This document shows positions 34,206-44,033 of a DNA stretch of 64,000 nt, piece after piece. How positions within the stretch are numbered: position 1 is the first letter of the stretch; every line of letters begins with the position of its first letter. A program made the position numbers and the translations under genes. Under the pieces are notes generated by a model that saw nothing but the letters and a program-made list of their open reading frames with translations, did not search any database and was not told the DNA's origin. Origin of the DNA: Verrucomicrobiota bacterium (GTDB taxonomy: Bacteria > Verrucomicrobiota > Kiritimatiellia > CAIVKH01); assembly GCA_024233345.1 (NCBI GenBank), contig JACKPT010000003.1:62001-126000 (forward strand). Reading direction: 5' to 3'.

Positions 34206-37200
34206 ATGGACTACGTGCTCTTTCTATATGGCTTGTCGTTTCTTCTGTTGGCATTTGTATGCACCACGGCATCCTCCGGCCCAGCAGCTCGCATCCCCTT
34301 GTGGGGCCTGCTCGGCTTCGGGCTTCTCCACGGCATGTTCGAATGGACCCTGTTACTGGATCTGTATGGTATTCATCCCCTGCTGATCAGGCCCATCTCC
34401 TCGATCCTCCTGATTGGCTCCTTCATCTTCCTGCTGCTGTTTGCCCTCGGCTGTGGCAATACCGGAGGGTTCCGGCGCCACAAGCTCTGGGCCCTCCCCT
34501 TGTTGCTGATCCCCGTCCTTGCCGCCATTCCCATGGGCCTCGAGCAACCGGCCGCCCGCTACTTCATCCTGTTACCCGCCGGCCTGATCGCCGGGTTGGC
34601 TCTGATGCGAAACCAGCCGGGGGGCGCCCCCCGCAGATCCACCGACCGCTGGATCGGGGGGCTGCTGACCGCCTATGCGCTGACCGCCGGCCTGATCATC
34701 CGACCCGAACCTTCCCTCCCAGGGTTTCTGCCCACGACGGCGGATGTCCAGCCCCTCGGCATACCGATCGAAGTGATACGGTCGCTGTTGATGGTCGGGC
34801 TTTGCAGCGTGATCCATCTACAGTCGATCCATGCCGAGCGAGCACGCTACCCCGAGTTTATCCACGACCCTGACCGCCCCCGCCTCCGGCGTTTCGCCAT
34901 CGGCCTTGTTGTCATCCTGGTTTCCGGTCTGTGGCTCACCCACACCCTCGGAACGTACGCCCGCAATACCGTCTCGGTTTTTTTACAGGATCAGGCCAAG
35001 ACCATCGCGGGATTGCTCGATCTGGAAACCGATGGACTCCCGCGCCCCGGGGGCGGCACCCGTCCAGCCCCGCCACTCCTTCGGCAGTTACAGATGGCGG
35101 TCGAATCTTCGGATCGCCTGGATCACCTGGAGCTTATCTATGAGGTACAGGGTGACTGTTACCTCCTCGGTTTCGCCCCGCCCCGCCAGTCCGTGCCACC
35201 CGGGCCTCCCGCCCAGAATCGCATGGATTGCCAGACCTTAAGTAACATCCCGGCTACAACCGACAAGCTGGCTCAGGGCCCCTTTGAGAATGAATTTGGG
35301 TCATGGGTCGCGGGGGCGGCGAGGGTTCCCCTGGCGCCGGGAGATCCCGGGTCGTTATGGTTGCGCGCTCACCAGGACGCAGGGCGGTACCTGCACTCCG
35401 TCTATATGCACCGCCTTGGAGGCATCCTGATCACGGCAATTCTGGCTCTCGGCATTGCCGACTACTTCAGCCATCAGCGCAAGGCCTGGCTGCTCACCTT
35501 GTCGGTCAAGGAAGCCGAGGCAGAAACCCGAAAGCTCAACGAGACCCTCGAACAGAAGGTACAGGAGCGAACCAATACCCTGCGGATTACCAACCAGCAA
35601 CTGGCGGAGGACATGCTGAGGGAGCTGGAGGCCCAGAAAGCCCTGCGGGATGCCGAAATCAAATACCGGACCCTCGCCGAACAACTTCCCGCCGTCACCT
35701 ATACCGTTAACCTGGAAGGCCTCCCCCGCACGATTTTTATCAGCCCGCAAGTCGAGACCATGTTCGGCTATACCCCGGAAGAGTGGCTCCGGGACCGCGA
35801 TCTCTGGGAGTCGCTGATCCTGCCCGAAGACCGCGAAACCGTGCGGGAGGTCATTGACCACAGCAACCGCACCGGCCAACCGTTTGACATCGAGTACCGC
35901 AGCCGGGACCGGCAGGGAAATCTGCATTGGTGCAGAACCATTGCCCGCCATCTGCTCGACGAACAGGGCACACCCCTCCAAGTCCACGGAGTGATTTTTG
36001 ATGTCACGGCAGAAAAAAATGCCGAACTGGCCCTGAAGGCTTCGGGCGAGATTTCCCGGATGTTGTTTGAACAATCGCCAATCGGCCTGTTTTTCTATGA
36101 TCTCAACCTGGTCATCACCCAGTGCAACCCGGCGTTTTGCGAATTGATCGGGTCCCCTGCGGAGGTCTTGCTGGGGCTCGACATGAACCAATTGAAGGAT
36201 CAGCGGATGCTTCCCTCGCTTCAGGCCGTTCTTCAGGAGGCTTCCAGCCGGTATGAAGGCCCCTACTCCACCACCACCAGCAACCGGGAAATTTCGATTC
36301 GCCTGCGCACCACGCCGGTCTATGACGGACGGGGGAATCTGCAAGGCGGGCTCTGCACGGTGGAGGACATCAGTGTCGAGCAGCAACACTTCGAGGAACA
36401 GACTCGGGCCCAGAAACTGGAATCGCTCGGATTGCTGGCCGGGGGCATCGCCCATGACTTCAACAACATTCTGACCGCGATTCTCGGCAATCTCTCCCTG
36501 TCCCGCAGTTTGGGTCAATCGAGCAGTCCGGAGGCCGACGAACTGCTCGCTGAATCAGAGAATGCCGCGCTGCGGGCCCGCGACCTCACCCAGCAACTCC
36601 TGACCTTCGCCAAGGGCGGGGTTCCCGTGAAAAAGGTTCAGCGCATCGGCTCGGCCATACGGGAAGCCGCGACATTTGCCATCCGCGGTTCTCGCTCGCG
36701 TTGCCACTTTGCGATCCCCCCTGACGAGTGGCCGGTGGAGGTCGATGCCGGACAGATCAGCCAGGTCATTCAGAACCTGGTGATCAACGCCGACCAGGCC
36801 ATGCCGGACGGAGGCCTGATCACCATCACCCTCGAGAACTGCAACCTGGATACCGAGAACCCCGCCGCCCTGCCGGCCGGGCACTACCTGCACATCCAGG
36901 TCACCGATTGCGGTACCGGCATCCCCCCCGCGCAATTGACCCGGATCTTCGATCCCTATTTTACCACCAAGCAGAAAGGGAGCGGACTGGGACTGGCCAC
37001 CAGCTACACCATTCTCCGCAAGCATGGCGGGGCGATTCTGGCCCAGTCGGAGCTTGGCAAGGGTAGCACATTCCAACTCTATCTGCCCGCGCAAACCACC
37101 GATGTCTCGGGCCCCGAAGAGTCGGCATCGATTCCCCTGCGCCCCGAGGAAGACCCCCGGAGAATCCTGGTCATGGATGATGAACTGGCGGTCCGTTCGC

Positions 37201-37559
37201 TGTGCCAGCGGATTCTCGAACGGTACGGTTTCCGGGTGGTGACGGCCAGGCACGGTCGGGAAGCCATCGATGCAGTGGCGGCAGCGGTGAAGGAGCAAGA
37301 CCCGTTTCATCTGGTCATTCTCGACCTGACGGTCCCGGGTGACATGGGGGGCGAGGAGGCATTCGCCCGGATCAAGCTTCTGGACCCGGAAGTGCGTGGT
37401 GTGGTGTCGAGTGGATACTCAAGCAGTGAAGTCATGGCGGAATTCCGTGAGCATGGTTTTGTCTCGGTCTTCCCCAAGCCCTATCGAGCGGATGACCTGG
37501 TGCAAATGGTGCTCACCCACGCCCGGCCGATTGGCCAGGCACCATCAAGCGCCGGATAA
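34206..37559 (+). CDS. Membrane hybrid histidine kinase with two PAS domains and a C-terminal receiver
   Basis: 1117-residue sensor. Six to seven N-terminal helices (residues 1-215) resemble 7TM sensor modules. They are followed by a further helix, an extracytoplasmic segment (about 255-400), another helix and a coiled coil (about 430-475). Then come PAS1 (about 480-610), PAS2 (about 610-735), a HisKA-type domain with His750 in GGIAHDFNNIL, a HATPase domain (N-box NLVINADQAM, DCGTGIPPAQL, GSGLGLATSY), and a receiver (about 985-1105) with Asp1040 in LVILDLTVPGDMGG. The gene overlaps the convergent mrpE gene by 15 bp. No cognate output regulator is adjacent; the orphan regulator at 25912 is a possible partner, but this is only a guess. 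Confidence 0.93.
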   Translation: MDYVLFLYGLSFLLLAFVCTTASSGPAARIPLWGLLGFGLLHGMFEWTLLLDLYGIHPLLIRPISSILLIGSFIFLLLFALGCGNTGGFRRHKLWALPLLLIPVLAAIPMGLEQPAARYFILLPAGLIAGLALMRNQPGGAPRRSTDRWIGGLLTAYALTAGLIIRPEPSLPGFLPTTADVQPLGIPIEVIRSLLMVGLCSVIHLQSIHAERARYPEFIHDPDRPRLRRFAIGLVVILVSGLWLTHTLGTYARNTVSVFLQDQAKTIAGLLDLETDGLPRPGGGTRPAPPLLRQLQMAVESSDRLDHLELIYEVQGDCYLLGFAPPRQSVPPGPPAQNRMDCQTLSNIPATTDKLAQGPFENEFGSWVAGAARVPLAPGDPGSLWLRAHQDAGRYLHSVYMHRLGGILITAILALGIADYFSHQRKAWLLTLSVKEAEAETRKLNETLEQKVQERTNTLRITNQQLAEDMLRELEAQKALRDAEIKYRTLAEQLPAVTYTVNLEGLPRTIFISPQVETMFGYTPEEWLRDRDLWESLILPEDRETVREVIDHSNRTGQPFDIEYRSRDRQGNLHWCRTIARHLLDEQGTPLQVHGVIFDVTAEKNAELALKASGEISRMLFEQSPIGLFFYDLNLVITQCNPAFCELIGSPAEVLLGLDMNQLKDQRMLPSLQAVLQEASSRYEGPYSTTTSNREISIRLRTTPVYDGRGNLQGGLCTVEDISVEQQHFEEQTRAQKLESLGLLAGGIAHDFNNILTAILGNLSLSRSLGQSSSPEADELLAESENAALRARDLTQQLLTFAKGGVPVKKVQRIGSAIREAATFAIRGSRSRCHFAIPPDEWPVEVDAGQISQVIQNLVINADQAMPDGGLITITLENCNLDTENPAALPAGHYLHIQVTDCGTGIPPAQLTRIFDPYFTTKQKGSGLGLATSYTILRKHGGAILAQSELGKGSTFQLYLPAQTTDVSGPEESASIPLRPEEDPRRILVMDDELAVRSLCQRILERYGFRVVTARHGREAIDAVAAAVKEQDPFHLVILDLTVPGDMGGEEAFARIKLLDPEVRGVVSSGYSSSEVMAEFREHGFVSVFPKPYRADDLVQMVLTHARPIGQAPSSAG

Positions 37560-38048
37560 GCCCTCGATCATTTTCTCCAGACGGCGCAATGCTGCATCCA
37601 CACTTTCGGCTTCACACAACACATGGACAACCAACCGGTGGCCATCGAGATGGACGCTTGCCGTACCCGGCAACAAACTCACCGTCCACGCCAGCAACAC
37701 CCGGCTCCCCTCGCCGCGCAGGGCCAGGGTGACCTCGGTCCATCCCGGAGACAGCGGCATGGCGGGGTGCAACGCCCGCCAGGCGACATCGATCCCCCCC
37801 CGCAAGGACTCAATCAGAAAAAAGACAGTGAATCGGAGAAGCCCTCCCCACCGTAGTCGCGACAGGGTGCCGGGAGCCAGCACCCGGCAACTTGCGGCAA
37901 CCCCGAGCAGGACGACCGCCCCCCCGATCCAGAGATCTCGTAGATCTCCCTCGGTCAGGATCAACCAACCGGCGGCAAATAGAACCAGGCGGATCGCCAG
38001 ACTTCGGGCCCGGATCAGCCCCGACGGGTGCGACAAGGTTGCGCTCAT
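37545..38048 (-). CDS. mrpE: Na+/H+ antiporter subunit E (MrpE/MnhE)
   Basis: 167-residue protein with two or three hydrophobic segments near the N-terminus and a soluble C-terminal domain (TEVTLALRGEGSRVLLAWTV ... GTASVHLDGHRLVVHVL), the MnhE layout. It is the last gene of the Mrp operon and its start overlaps the preceding gene by ATGA. MrpE is needed for full antiporter assembly. Its end overlaps the convergent kinase gene by 15 bp. Confidence 0.87.
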   Translation of the reverse strand: MSATLSHPSGLIRARSLAIRLVLFAAGWLILTEGDLRDLWIGGAVVLLGVAASCRVLAPGTLSRLRWGGLLRFTVFFLIESLRGGIDVAWRALHPAMPLSPGWTEVTLALRGEGSRVLLAWTVSLLPGTASVHLDGHRLVVHVLCEAESVDAALRRLEKMIEGLSGA

Positions 38049-39790
38049 GACCCGGTACTCCACCACAGCAAAAAGGACAGGGTCATAATCGCGGAGCCCG
38101 CCCATGCCAACCCCCGCAAGGTCCGGTCCGCACCATCCAGCCATGTCGGAGCAGCCCGTTCATCCGGTACCAGCATCTCGACCGCGCGATCCGAATACAG
38201 ATCCACGGACTCCATCCGGGGAGCTACCGACCCAACCCACCACCGGGCCACGGCGCTGGAACCGGCCAGGACCCACAACCCCAAATCACCTGCGGGAATC
38301 GAGGGGCGAATCACCGACCGCCGCAACCAGCCATACCCCACCACCGCGCCCAACAAAATCGGCCAGGCCTTCAGCACCTGATCAAGCCCCATCGCCCCGG
38401 ACTTGATCGGGATGCCGCCATGCCATGCCACCAACCAGGGGACACCGAGACAGATCAGGACCGAGCCGCCCCAGGTCCAGAGCACCCCTTGATCAGCCTG
38501 GGAAGAGGAATGCGCGGAGGCATGCTTCATGGACTCCCATTGTAAGAACAGGAACCGGACCAACAGAAGCGTCGTGGCAAACGCGCTGACCGCGAGAAGC
38601 CATCCCACGTGCCCTGACCAAATCTCCGGGGCATGGCTGCCCAGTTTTTTCAGTGCGGCCTTCGAGAGGGAACCGCCGGTCCAAGGCCCGCCCACCAGGA
38701 CAAGCGCGGCGAGCAGGCTGCCCACCAACACCCAGCGCCGGGTGATCTCCCGGCTCGCGGCATGGGCTGCGCCAACCGCAAGAAACAGAGATCCCTTGGC
38801 CAGGGCATGATTGAGTGCGTAAAACGCGAGTACCCCGGTCACCAATTCCCAGGCCTCCGGGTTGTTCAATCCCATGCCCAACCCCATGGTGAGCACCCCC
38901 ATCTGGCTGATGCTGGAATAGGCGAGGTTGGCCTTGGGATGGGTTTGGGTCATGCCCGCGAAAGCGGCGCCGAGGGCGGCGAGCAGCCCCCCGCCCAGCA
39001 ACAGGGATCCCCAACCCGGATAGGCCCCCACCCCGCCGGGAAGAAAGACCAGCCACCCAAACAAGCCGGCCTTGATCATTGCCCCACTCAAGACTGCGCT
39101 CGCCGGCGTGGGCGCAACCGGATGTGCAAGCGGCAGCCAGACATGCACCGGGAGCAGGCCCGCCTTGACGCCGAAACCAAACAGCAGCAAGGCGATGATC
39201 CAGGTTCGATGCGGGGATGCCGCAACGGCGGCCGGGGCATCGCTGAGCAACAGGCTGCCGCCGGAGTAAGCGAGCCAGATCAACCCGGACAACACCATCA
39301 TTTCCCCCAGCACTGCCATCCCGATATACAACTGGCCCGCACGCACCGCTTCCGGGGTCCGGGTGTGGACAACCAGTCCATAAGCCGAAAATGTCATCAC
39401 CGCAAAGAAGGTGTAGAACTGCGGGATATCGGTGGAAAAGAACAGCCCGGCATTCCCGGCAAAGCTGGCCAGAAAGCACGCGGCATACCCCCGGAACCGG
39501 GGGTCCGGCATGGTATAAAAACAGGCGTAGAGGCCGGCGATGGACCACAAAATACTGGTGAACAGCAGGAACAACCGGGACAGATCAGTCCAGGCAAGCG
39601 GATTGCCCAGCAGCAGGTAAGCGGTCTCCAGCGAAGTACCGGTCGGCAAGGCCAGGGCTACCGCAAGGGCAGGCAGCGCCAGGGTGGCCATCCAGAATCG
39701 GACCACCACGGACGGGGTGCGGGGTACCATGGCCGCGATCACGCCTGCCAGGGGATAGAGAAGGGCTGCCAGGATCCAGAGTGGGCTCAT
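38045..39790 (-). CDS. Third proton-conducting (MrpD/NuoN/HyfB-like) antiporter subunit, lacks TM5 Glu
   Basis: 581-residue membrane protein of the complex-I/Mrp proton-channel family with about 15 helices. The TM7 Lys region is intact (GFGVKAGLLPVHVWLPLAHP) and a second Lys lies in GAMIKAGLFG. The TM5 region reads FYTFFAVMTFSAYGLV, so the Glu that the two sister subunits have at this point (Glu140 and Glu141) is Ala130 here. The C-terminal 90 residues are longer than in MrpD and end in an extra helix. The ATG at 39790 overlaps the preceding gene (ATGA). The lost Glu suggests an altered or inactive proton path. HyfB-like naming is possible; the operon argues for an Mrp-type subunit. Confidence 0.85.
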   Translation of the reverse strand: MSPLWILAALLYPLAGVIAAMVPRTPSVVVRFWMATLALPALAVALALPTGTSLETAYLLLGNPLAWTDLSRLFLLFTSILWSIAGLYACFYTMPDPRFRGYAACFLASFAGNAGLFFSTDIPQFYTFFAVMTFSAYGLVVHTRTPEAVRAGQLYIGMAVLGEMMVLSGLIWLAYSGGSLLLSDAPAAVAASPHRTWIIALLLFGFGVKAGLLPVHVWLPLAHPVAPTPASAVLSGAMIKAGLFGWLVFLPGGVGAYPGWGSLLLGGGLLAALGAAFAGMTQTHPKANLAYSSISQMGVLTMGLGMGLNNPEAWELVTGVLAFYALNHALAKGSLFLAVGAAHAASREITRRWVLVGSLLAALVLVGGPWTGGSLSKAALKKLGSHAPEIWSGHVGWLLAVSAFATTLLLVRFLFLQWESMKHASAHSSSQADQGVLWTWGGSVLICLGVPWLVAWHGGIPIKSGAMGLDQVLKAWPILLGAVVGYGWLRRSVIRPSIPAGDLGLWVLAGSSAVARWWVGSVAPRMESVDLYSDRAVEMLVPDERAAPTWLDGADRTLRGLAWAGSAIMTLSFLLWWSTGS

Positions 39791-41283
39791 GGCAGATACT
39801 CCTTCATGGCAATGATGCGGGCCAGGGAAAGCGGACTCCAGTCCGCTCCGGCAAAAACCCCGGTCAGAAGGGAGAGCAACCCGGTGATCAGGCAGGGAAC
39901 CAACAGCATCCACGGCGCCTCCAGCCGCCCTACAGGCCCCTCCTCATGCCACGGGCCATCGGGATCCCGAAACCATGCACGATAGAGCACCGGCAAAAAA
40001 TACCCGGCATTGAGCGCGGTGCTGCCCAACAGGACAAGCAAAACCCAGGGCTGTCCGGAAGCCATTGCCCCCAGCCCCAGATACCACTTGCTGATAAAGC
40101 CGGCTACCGGCGGAACCCCGATCATCCCCAGCGCACCGATCGTGAAGGCACCCATGGTCAGGGGAAACCGTCGACCGATCCCGTTCATGTTTGAAATGGC
40201 TTTGACATGCACGGTTTCGGCAAAAATGCCGGCGCAGAAAAAGAGGGTGATTTTCATGATCCCTTGATGGACCAGGTGGACCAACCCGCCGATCGTGGCG
40301 GTTGCCCCGATCATCGATACCCCGAGCGCGATGTAGGAAACCTGGCTGACCGTGGAATAGGCCAACCGCTTTTTCAGGTCGTCCTGGGTGAGGGCACGAA
40401 GCGATCCATAAAGAATGGTGATCGATGCGGCAATGGTGAGGGGAGTCAACAAGCCCAACTGGTCGGCAAACTGCACCCCGAACAAATCATAGACCACCCG
40501 GACAATCCCAAACGCACCGGCCTTGACCACCGCCACCGCATGCAACAAGGCACTGACCGGTGCCGGAGCGACCATCGCCACCGGCAACCAGCCATGCAGC
40601 GGCACCAGGGCCGCCTTGACCCCAAGCCCGCAAATCAACAGGGCAAATATCAGGGTCAAGGAGGGGTACAGCGACGGATCCACCACTGCCAGCACCCCCG
40701 CCTCCCGGAAGTCCACCGAGCCCACCAGTACATGGAGCCACACCACCCCGGTGAACACCAGGGCGCCGCCCGCCATGGTGTACCACAGATAGGTACGGCC
40801 CGCGCGCAGGGCCTCCACCGAACCCCGGTGGATGACCAACGGATAAGTGCTCAAGGTCAGAAATTCATAAAAGATGAAGAAGGTGATGGGATTGCCGGCC
40901 AGTGCCACCCCTACGCTTGCGGTCACACAAAAGCTGAAGAAACCAAAAAAGCGGCTGCGGTTTTTCCAGTGCTCGAGATAGCCGATGGCATACACGGTGG
41001 TCAGCAACCACAGCCCGGAGGACAACCCGACCAGCAGCAGGGATAACGAGTCGGCCTTGAGGACAAAGTCAAACCCCAGCACAATGGGGAACCGGGTTTC
41101 GTAGGTCTCACCCCGCGCCATGCCCACCACCATATACACCACCAGGGCCAGCTTGATGAACGCCCCGGCCAGGTTCAGAAAGGTTCGCAATCCCCGCTGT
41201 TCCTCCGCGAGGAAGAAGATACAGATGCCGGTGAGCAGCGAACTCCCAAGGATCAGCAGCGGCAGCCATTCGTGCAGGTTCAC
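39787..41283 (-). CDS. Second MrpD-like proton-conducting antiporter subunit
   Basis: 498-residue membrane protein of the MrpD/NuoN family. It keeps the TM5 Glu140 (FFIFYEFLTLSTYPLV), the TM7 Lys (GLGVKAALVPLHGWLP) and the second Lys (AVVKAGAFGIVRV). The start is GTG at 41283, overlapping the stop of the preceding mrpD (GTGA); longer frames to 41391 were rejected. About 14 helices are predicted. It could stand in for the NuoL-like half of MrpA, which has no other homologue in this operon. Confidence 0.88.
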   Translation of the reverse strand: MNLHEWLPLLILGSSLLTGICIFFLAEEQRGLRTFLNLAGAFIKLALVVYMVVGMARGETYETRFPIVLGFDFVLKADSLSLLLVGLSSGLWLLTTVYAIGYLEHWKNRSRFFGFFSFCVTASVGVALAGNPITFFIFYEFLTLSTYPLVIHRGSVEALRAGRTYLWYTMAGGALVFTGVVWLHVLVGSVDFREAGVLAVVDPSLYPSLTLIFALLICGLGVKAALVPLHGWLPVAMVAPAPVSALLHAVAVVKAGAFGIVRVVYDLFGVQFADQLGLLTPLTIAASITILYGSLRALTQDDLKKRLAYSTVSQVSYIALGVSMIGATATIGGLVHLVHQGIMKITLFFCAGIFAETVHVKAISNMNGIGRRFPLTMGAFTIGALGMIGVPPVAGFISKWYLGLGAMASGQPWVLLVLLGSTALNAGYFLPVLYRAWFRDPDGPWHEEGPVGRLEAPWMLLVPCLITGLLSLLTGVFAGADWSPLSLARIIAMKEYLP

Positions 41284-42770
41284 CAGCCACCTCCGGGGAT
41301 TGAAAAGGGATTGCCGATCATGACCAGATTGAGCAGGTTGGCGGCACTGATCCCGATGCCGATGCTGAGCATGGCCAGCGCCAGGGTACACACCTCAAGC
41401 AGACGGGGAACCGGCTTCAACCCCGGTCCCGGATCCGGCTCAAGAAAGGCCGGACGCAGCATCATGAACATATAGCCGGCGGTCAACAGGCCGCCGATGA
41501 CCAGAAACGGAGCCCACCACCATTGGCCGACGCCCAGGACCGCATGCATGATCAGCCACTTGGCGATAAACCCGCCGCTGGGGGGCAGACCCATCAGGCT
41601 CACCGCCGCCAGGGCCATACTGAAGACGGTCAGGGGCATGCGCTCGGCCAGACCCTTCATGGCCGACATCTGGTCGGTGCCGGCGGCGAGAATAAACAGT
41701 CCCGCCGATAGAAAGATCGATGCCTTGGCCAGGGCGTGCGATAGCACATGGCACACCGTCCCTTTACTGACCTCCTGCAGCCACAGCGAAGACCCGTCTG
41801 CCATCCCGGCGGTCACCGGGAACAAAAACATCAGATATCCCAACTGGGCCACTGTCGAGTAGGCGATCAGCAGCTTCAGTCGTTTTTGCCGCAGTGCCTG
41901 TAGCGAGCCCCAAAGAATCGCTCCGCCGCCCAGCAGCCCGAGCAGGTTGCCCAGGAGTGGAGTCGTGACGCCGGGAAAGACATCGAACCAGAGGCGGAGC
42001 AGAATATAGAAGGATGCCTTGACCACCAGAGCCGACAACAAAGCGCTCACCGGGGCAGTGGCACTGGCGTGTGCGGGGGGCAGCCAGAAGTGGAGCGGAA
42101 AGACCGCGGTCTTCATCAGCAGCCCGGTCACCATCAGCATCAGGGCGGCCCGACTCACCCCATCCGACTGAATCAGGGCGCCGATCGCAAACAGATCGAG
42201 GGTGCCATGCGCAGCATAGAGCAAAGCCACGCCCATCAGGTAACACATCGAACCGGCCAGCGCGGTCAACAGGTAGCGCAAACCCGCCCCCAGCACATCG
42301 CGGGTTCCGGTCAGGACCACCAGACCCACGGCGGAAAGCCCCACCAGCTCCAGCACTACGTAGAGGTTAAACAGGTCGGCGGAAACAAACAGGGCATTCA
42401 TCGCCCCCCACAACATCAACCAGAAGGGCCAGAACAATTCGCGTGCCCTGTCTTTTTGCCCCCCCCGGTATCCATCGTAATAGCGATTGGCATACAAGGA
42501 AATAAACAGGCCAATCACCGCCGTCATGATCAAGTGGATCATCGACAAACCATCCACCGCAAGATCGATCCCCAACGGAGCCCCCCACCCGCCGACCTGC
42601 ACCCGGACCGGACCGGAGGTCTGGAGCGACCACAAGGCAAACAGGACCAGCGCTGCGGTGGCCAGGGAGGTGGCTACCCCGATCGCCGGGGCCCCCCGGC
42701 CCCGAACCAGCAGGCAGAGTACCGCACCGGCAAACGGCAGCAGAACCAGGAGCGGCAACCAGGAAGTCAT
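41280..42770 (-). CDS. mrpD: Na+/H+ antiporter subunit D (MrpD)
   Basis: 496-residue proton-conducting membrane protein. TM5 Glu141 (LYVVLELVGLSAVGLV), TM7 Lys (GLLMKTAVFPLHFWLPPAH) and the second Lys (ALVVKASFYILLRL) are all present, so this subunit looks fully functional. It directly follows mrpC with an ATGA overlap, the canonical C-D order, and is followed by two more D-like genes. It belongs to the family that includes NuoM and NuoN of complex I. Confidence 0.92.
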   Translation of the reverse strand: MTSWLPLLVLLPFAGAVLCLLVRGRGAPAIGVATSLATAALVLFALWSLQTSGPVRVQVGGWGAPLGIDLAVDGLSMIHLIMTAVIGLFISLYANRYYDGYRGGQKDRARELFWPFWLMLWGAMNALFVSADLFNLYVVLELVGLSAVGLVVLTGTRDVLGAGLRYLLTALAGSMCYLMGVALLYAAHGTLDLFAIGALIQSDGVSRAALMLMVTGLLMKTAVFPLHFWLPPAHASATAPVSALLSALVVKASFYILLRLWFDVFPGVTTPLLGNLLGLLGGGAILWGSLQALRQKRLKLLIAYSTVAQLGYLMFLFPVTAGMADGSSLWLQEVSKGTVCHVLSHALAKASIFLSAGLFILAAGTDQMSAMKGLAERMPLTVFSMALAAVSLMGLPPSGGFIAKWLIMHAVLGVGQWWWAPFLVIGGLLTAGYMFMMLRPAFLEPDPGPGLKPVPRLLEVCTLALAMLSIGIGISAANLLNLVMIGNPFSIPGGGW

Positions 42771-43072
42771 GGCCCCTCCCCATCCAGGTCGGTCTCGCCC
42801 GACACCTCATGAAACTTCCGGGCCAGGCCGACCGCAAACGCGGTGGCGCTGATTGCCACGACGATCCCGGTCAGCAACATGGCATGAGGCACCGGGTCCG
42901 GATTGGGATCCGCATTCCGTTTGGCCACCGCGATCAGCAGCAGAAAAACGCCGACCGCCATGACATTCATGGCCATCAGGCGGCGCAGGATGTGAGGAAC
43001 AAAAAAGACCCCGAACAATCCAATGGAAAACAGCAGCATTCCAGTCATGGAATAGGCCAGTTCCTGGGTCAT
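42767..43072 (-). CDS. mrpC: Na+/H+ antiporter subunit C (MrpC, NuoK-like)
   Basis: 101-residue membrane protein with three helices, related to NuoK. The second helix reads LMAMNVMAVGVFLLLIAVA and is followed by the PVPHAMLLTGIVVAISATA segment typical of MrpC. It overlaps both neighbours by ATGA. It lies between mrpB and mrpD as in known Mrp operons. Confidence 0.93.
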   Translation of the reverse strand: MTQELAYSMTGMLLFSIGLFGVFFVPHILRRLMAMNVMAVGVFLLLIAVAKRNADPNPDPVPHAMLLTGIVVAISATAFAVGLARKFHEVSGETDLDGEGP

Positions 43073-43773
43073 GGCCCACCCTCCTGCTTTCCGGAAACCG
43101 GTGGTTGGAGGCCGATGATCAAGGCCGCCATAGTCCAGGCAATGGACAGGGTCGCGCAGGCCTCAATGAAAAGAATCAGGGAACCGGCCTGGGATGGCGG
43201 CAATTCCAGCCAACCCTGCCCGGCAATCAGAAGGCCCACGGCAACCGCCATAAACGCACAAAATCCAAGCACCAGGATCAACCGGAACCCATGCGGGGGG
43301 AGGATCACCAGCGTAGCGTTGCCGGACAACCAGAGGAGGATCAGGGCCGCCCCCAGTACCACCCCGGCCTGAAAGGCGCCGCCCGCAGCATACTTGCCGA
43401 TCCACAACAGATAGCCAGCCACCAGCACGGCAAGCGGTAGCAGGAGCGAGGTGGCCAGGCGCAGCACGGCATCACTCCGGGCCAGCGGTTGCACCCTCGC
43501 CAAATCCGTCCCCGGTTGGAACAGCAGCACCCCCATCACGGCAAGCAACAGGACCCCGAGCTCCAGCCAGGTATCGTAGCCGCGAAAATTCAACAGCACA
43601 GCGGTTACCGGATGTTCCACCCCGCTGTTGGCCATCTGGCTGTCCACCACCCCGGTAAGCCCGGACGGTTCGGACGGCAATATCCGCACCGCATCGAGCA
43701 GCATGAACGCCATCGCGCCCGCCAGCAGGATCCCGTACATGGTTTTCCCGCGAGATGGTGGGCGGGCGGTCAC
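43069..43773 (-). CDS. mrpB: MrpB fused to an MbhE/MrpA C-terminal-like domain
   Basis: 234-residue membrane protein with two parts. The N-terminal ~85 residues include the block VTAVLLNFRGYDTWLELGVL, which in classical operons belongs to the C-terminal end of MrpA (MbhE in archaeal Mbh). From about residue 90 the MnhB domain follows (LLPLAVLVAGYLLWIGKYAA, GAFQAGVVLGAALILLWLSG). The GTG start at 43773 overlaps the upstream stop (GTGA); an ATG at 43740 is also possible. The fusion shows that the MrpA C-terminus is carried by other genes in this operon. Confidence 0.87.
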   Translation of the reverse strand: MTARPPSRGKTMYGILLAGAMAFMLLDAVRILPSEPSGLTGVVDSQMANSGVEHPVTAVLLNFRGYDTWLELGVLLLAVMGVLLFQPGTDLARVQPLARSDAVLRLATSLLLPLAVLVAGYLLWIGKYAAGGAFQAGVVLGAALILLWLSGNATLVILPPHGFRLILVLGFCAFMAVAVGLLIAGQGWLELPPSQAGSLILFIEACATLSIAWTMAALIIGLQPPVSGKQEGGP

Positions 43774-44033
43774 GGCTCTTCCTCTCCGCGACCGCGTGAC
43801 ATTTTTTTAGCGGCATCCAGCAGCAGCACCCCGGTGATTCCCGCACCCACCGCCGCTTCGGCCAGGGCAATGTCCGGGGCTTCCAATCGCACCCAGGCCA
43901 GGGCCATGAACAAACCGAAAACCACAAACAAAATCACGGCACGATACAGATCCCGCACCAGCAGTAGCCGGACCGCGAGCACAATCATCACGATCATGAT
44001 GGCCCCATCGAGGGCCCACGCCATCGGGGTCAT
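43770..44033 (-). CDS. DUF4040 / MbhD-like antiporter subunit
   Basis: 87-residue membrane protein with three helices and the conserved block LEAPDIALAEAAVGAGITGV, which corresponds to the DUF4040 part of MrpA (NuoJ-related). In archaeal Mbh and group-2 Mrp systems this is a separate small subunit, as here. The ATG at 44033 overlaps the mrpG stop by ATGA; much longer frames through mrpG are shadows. It feeds directly into the mrpB fusion gene. Confidence 0.87.
   Translation of the reverse strand: MTPMAWALDGAIMIVMIVLAVRLLLVRDLYRAVILFVVFGLFMALAWVRLEAPDIALAEAAVGAGITGVLLLDAAKKMSRGRGEEEP

Noticed and set aside
34206..37559. Direct pairing of the hybrid kinase with the NarL-type regulator at 25912
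   Set aside because: They lie 8 kb apart with other operons between, and the kinase has its own receiver; nothing in the sequence links them.
38633..39985. 450-codon open frame on the plus strand
   Set aside because: It is antisense to two Mrp-type subunit genes and is rich in Gln/Gly/His without any motif.
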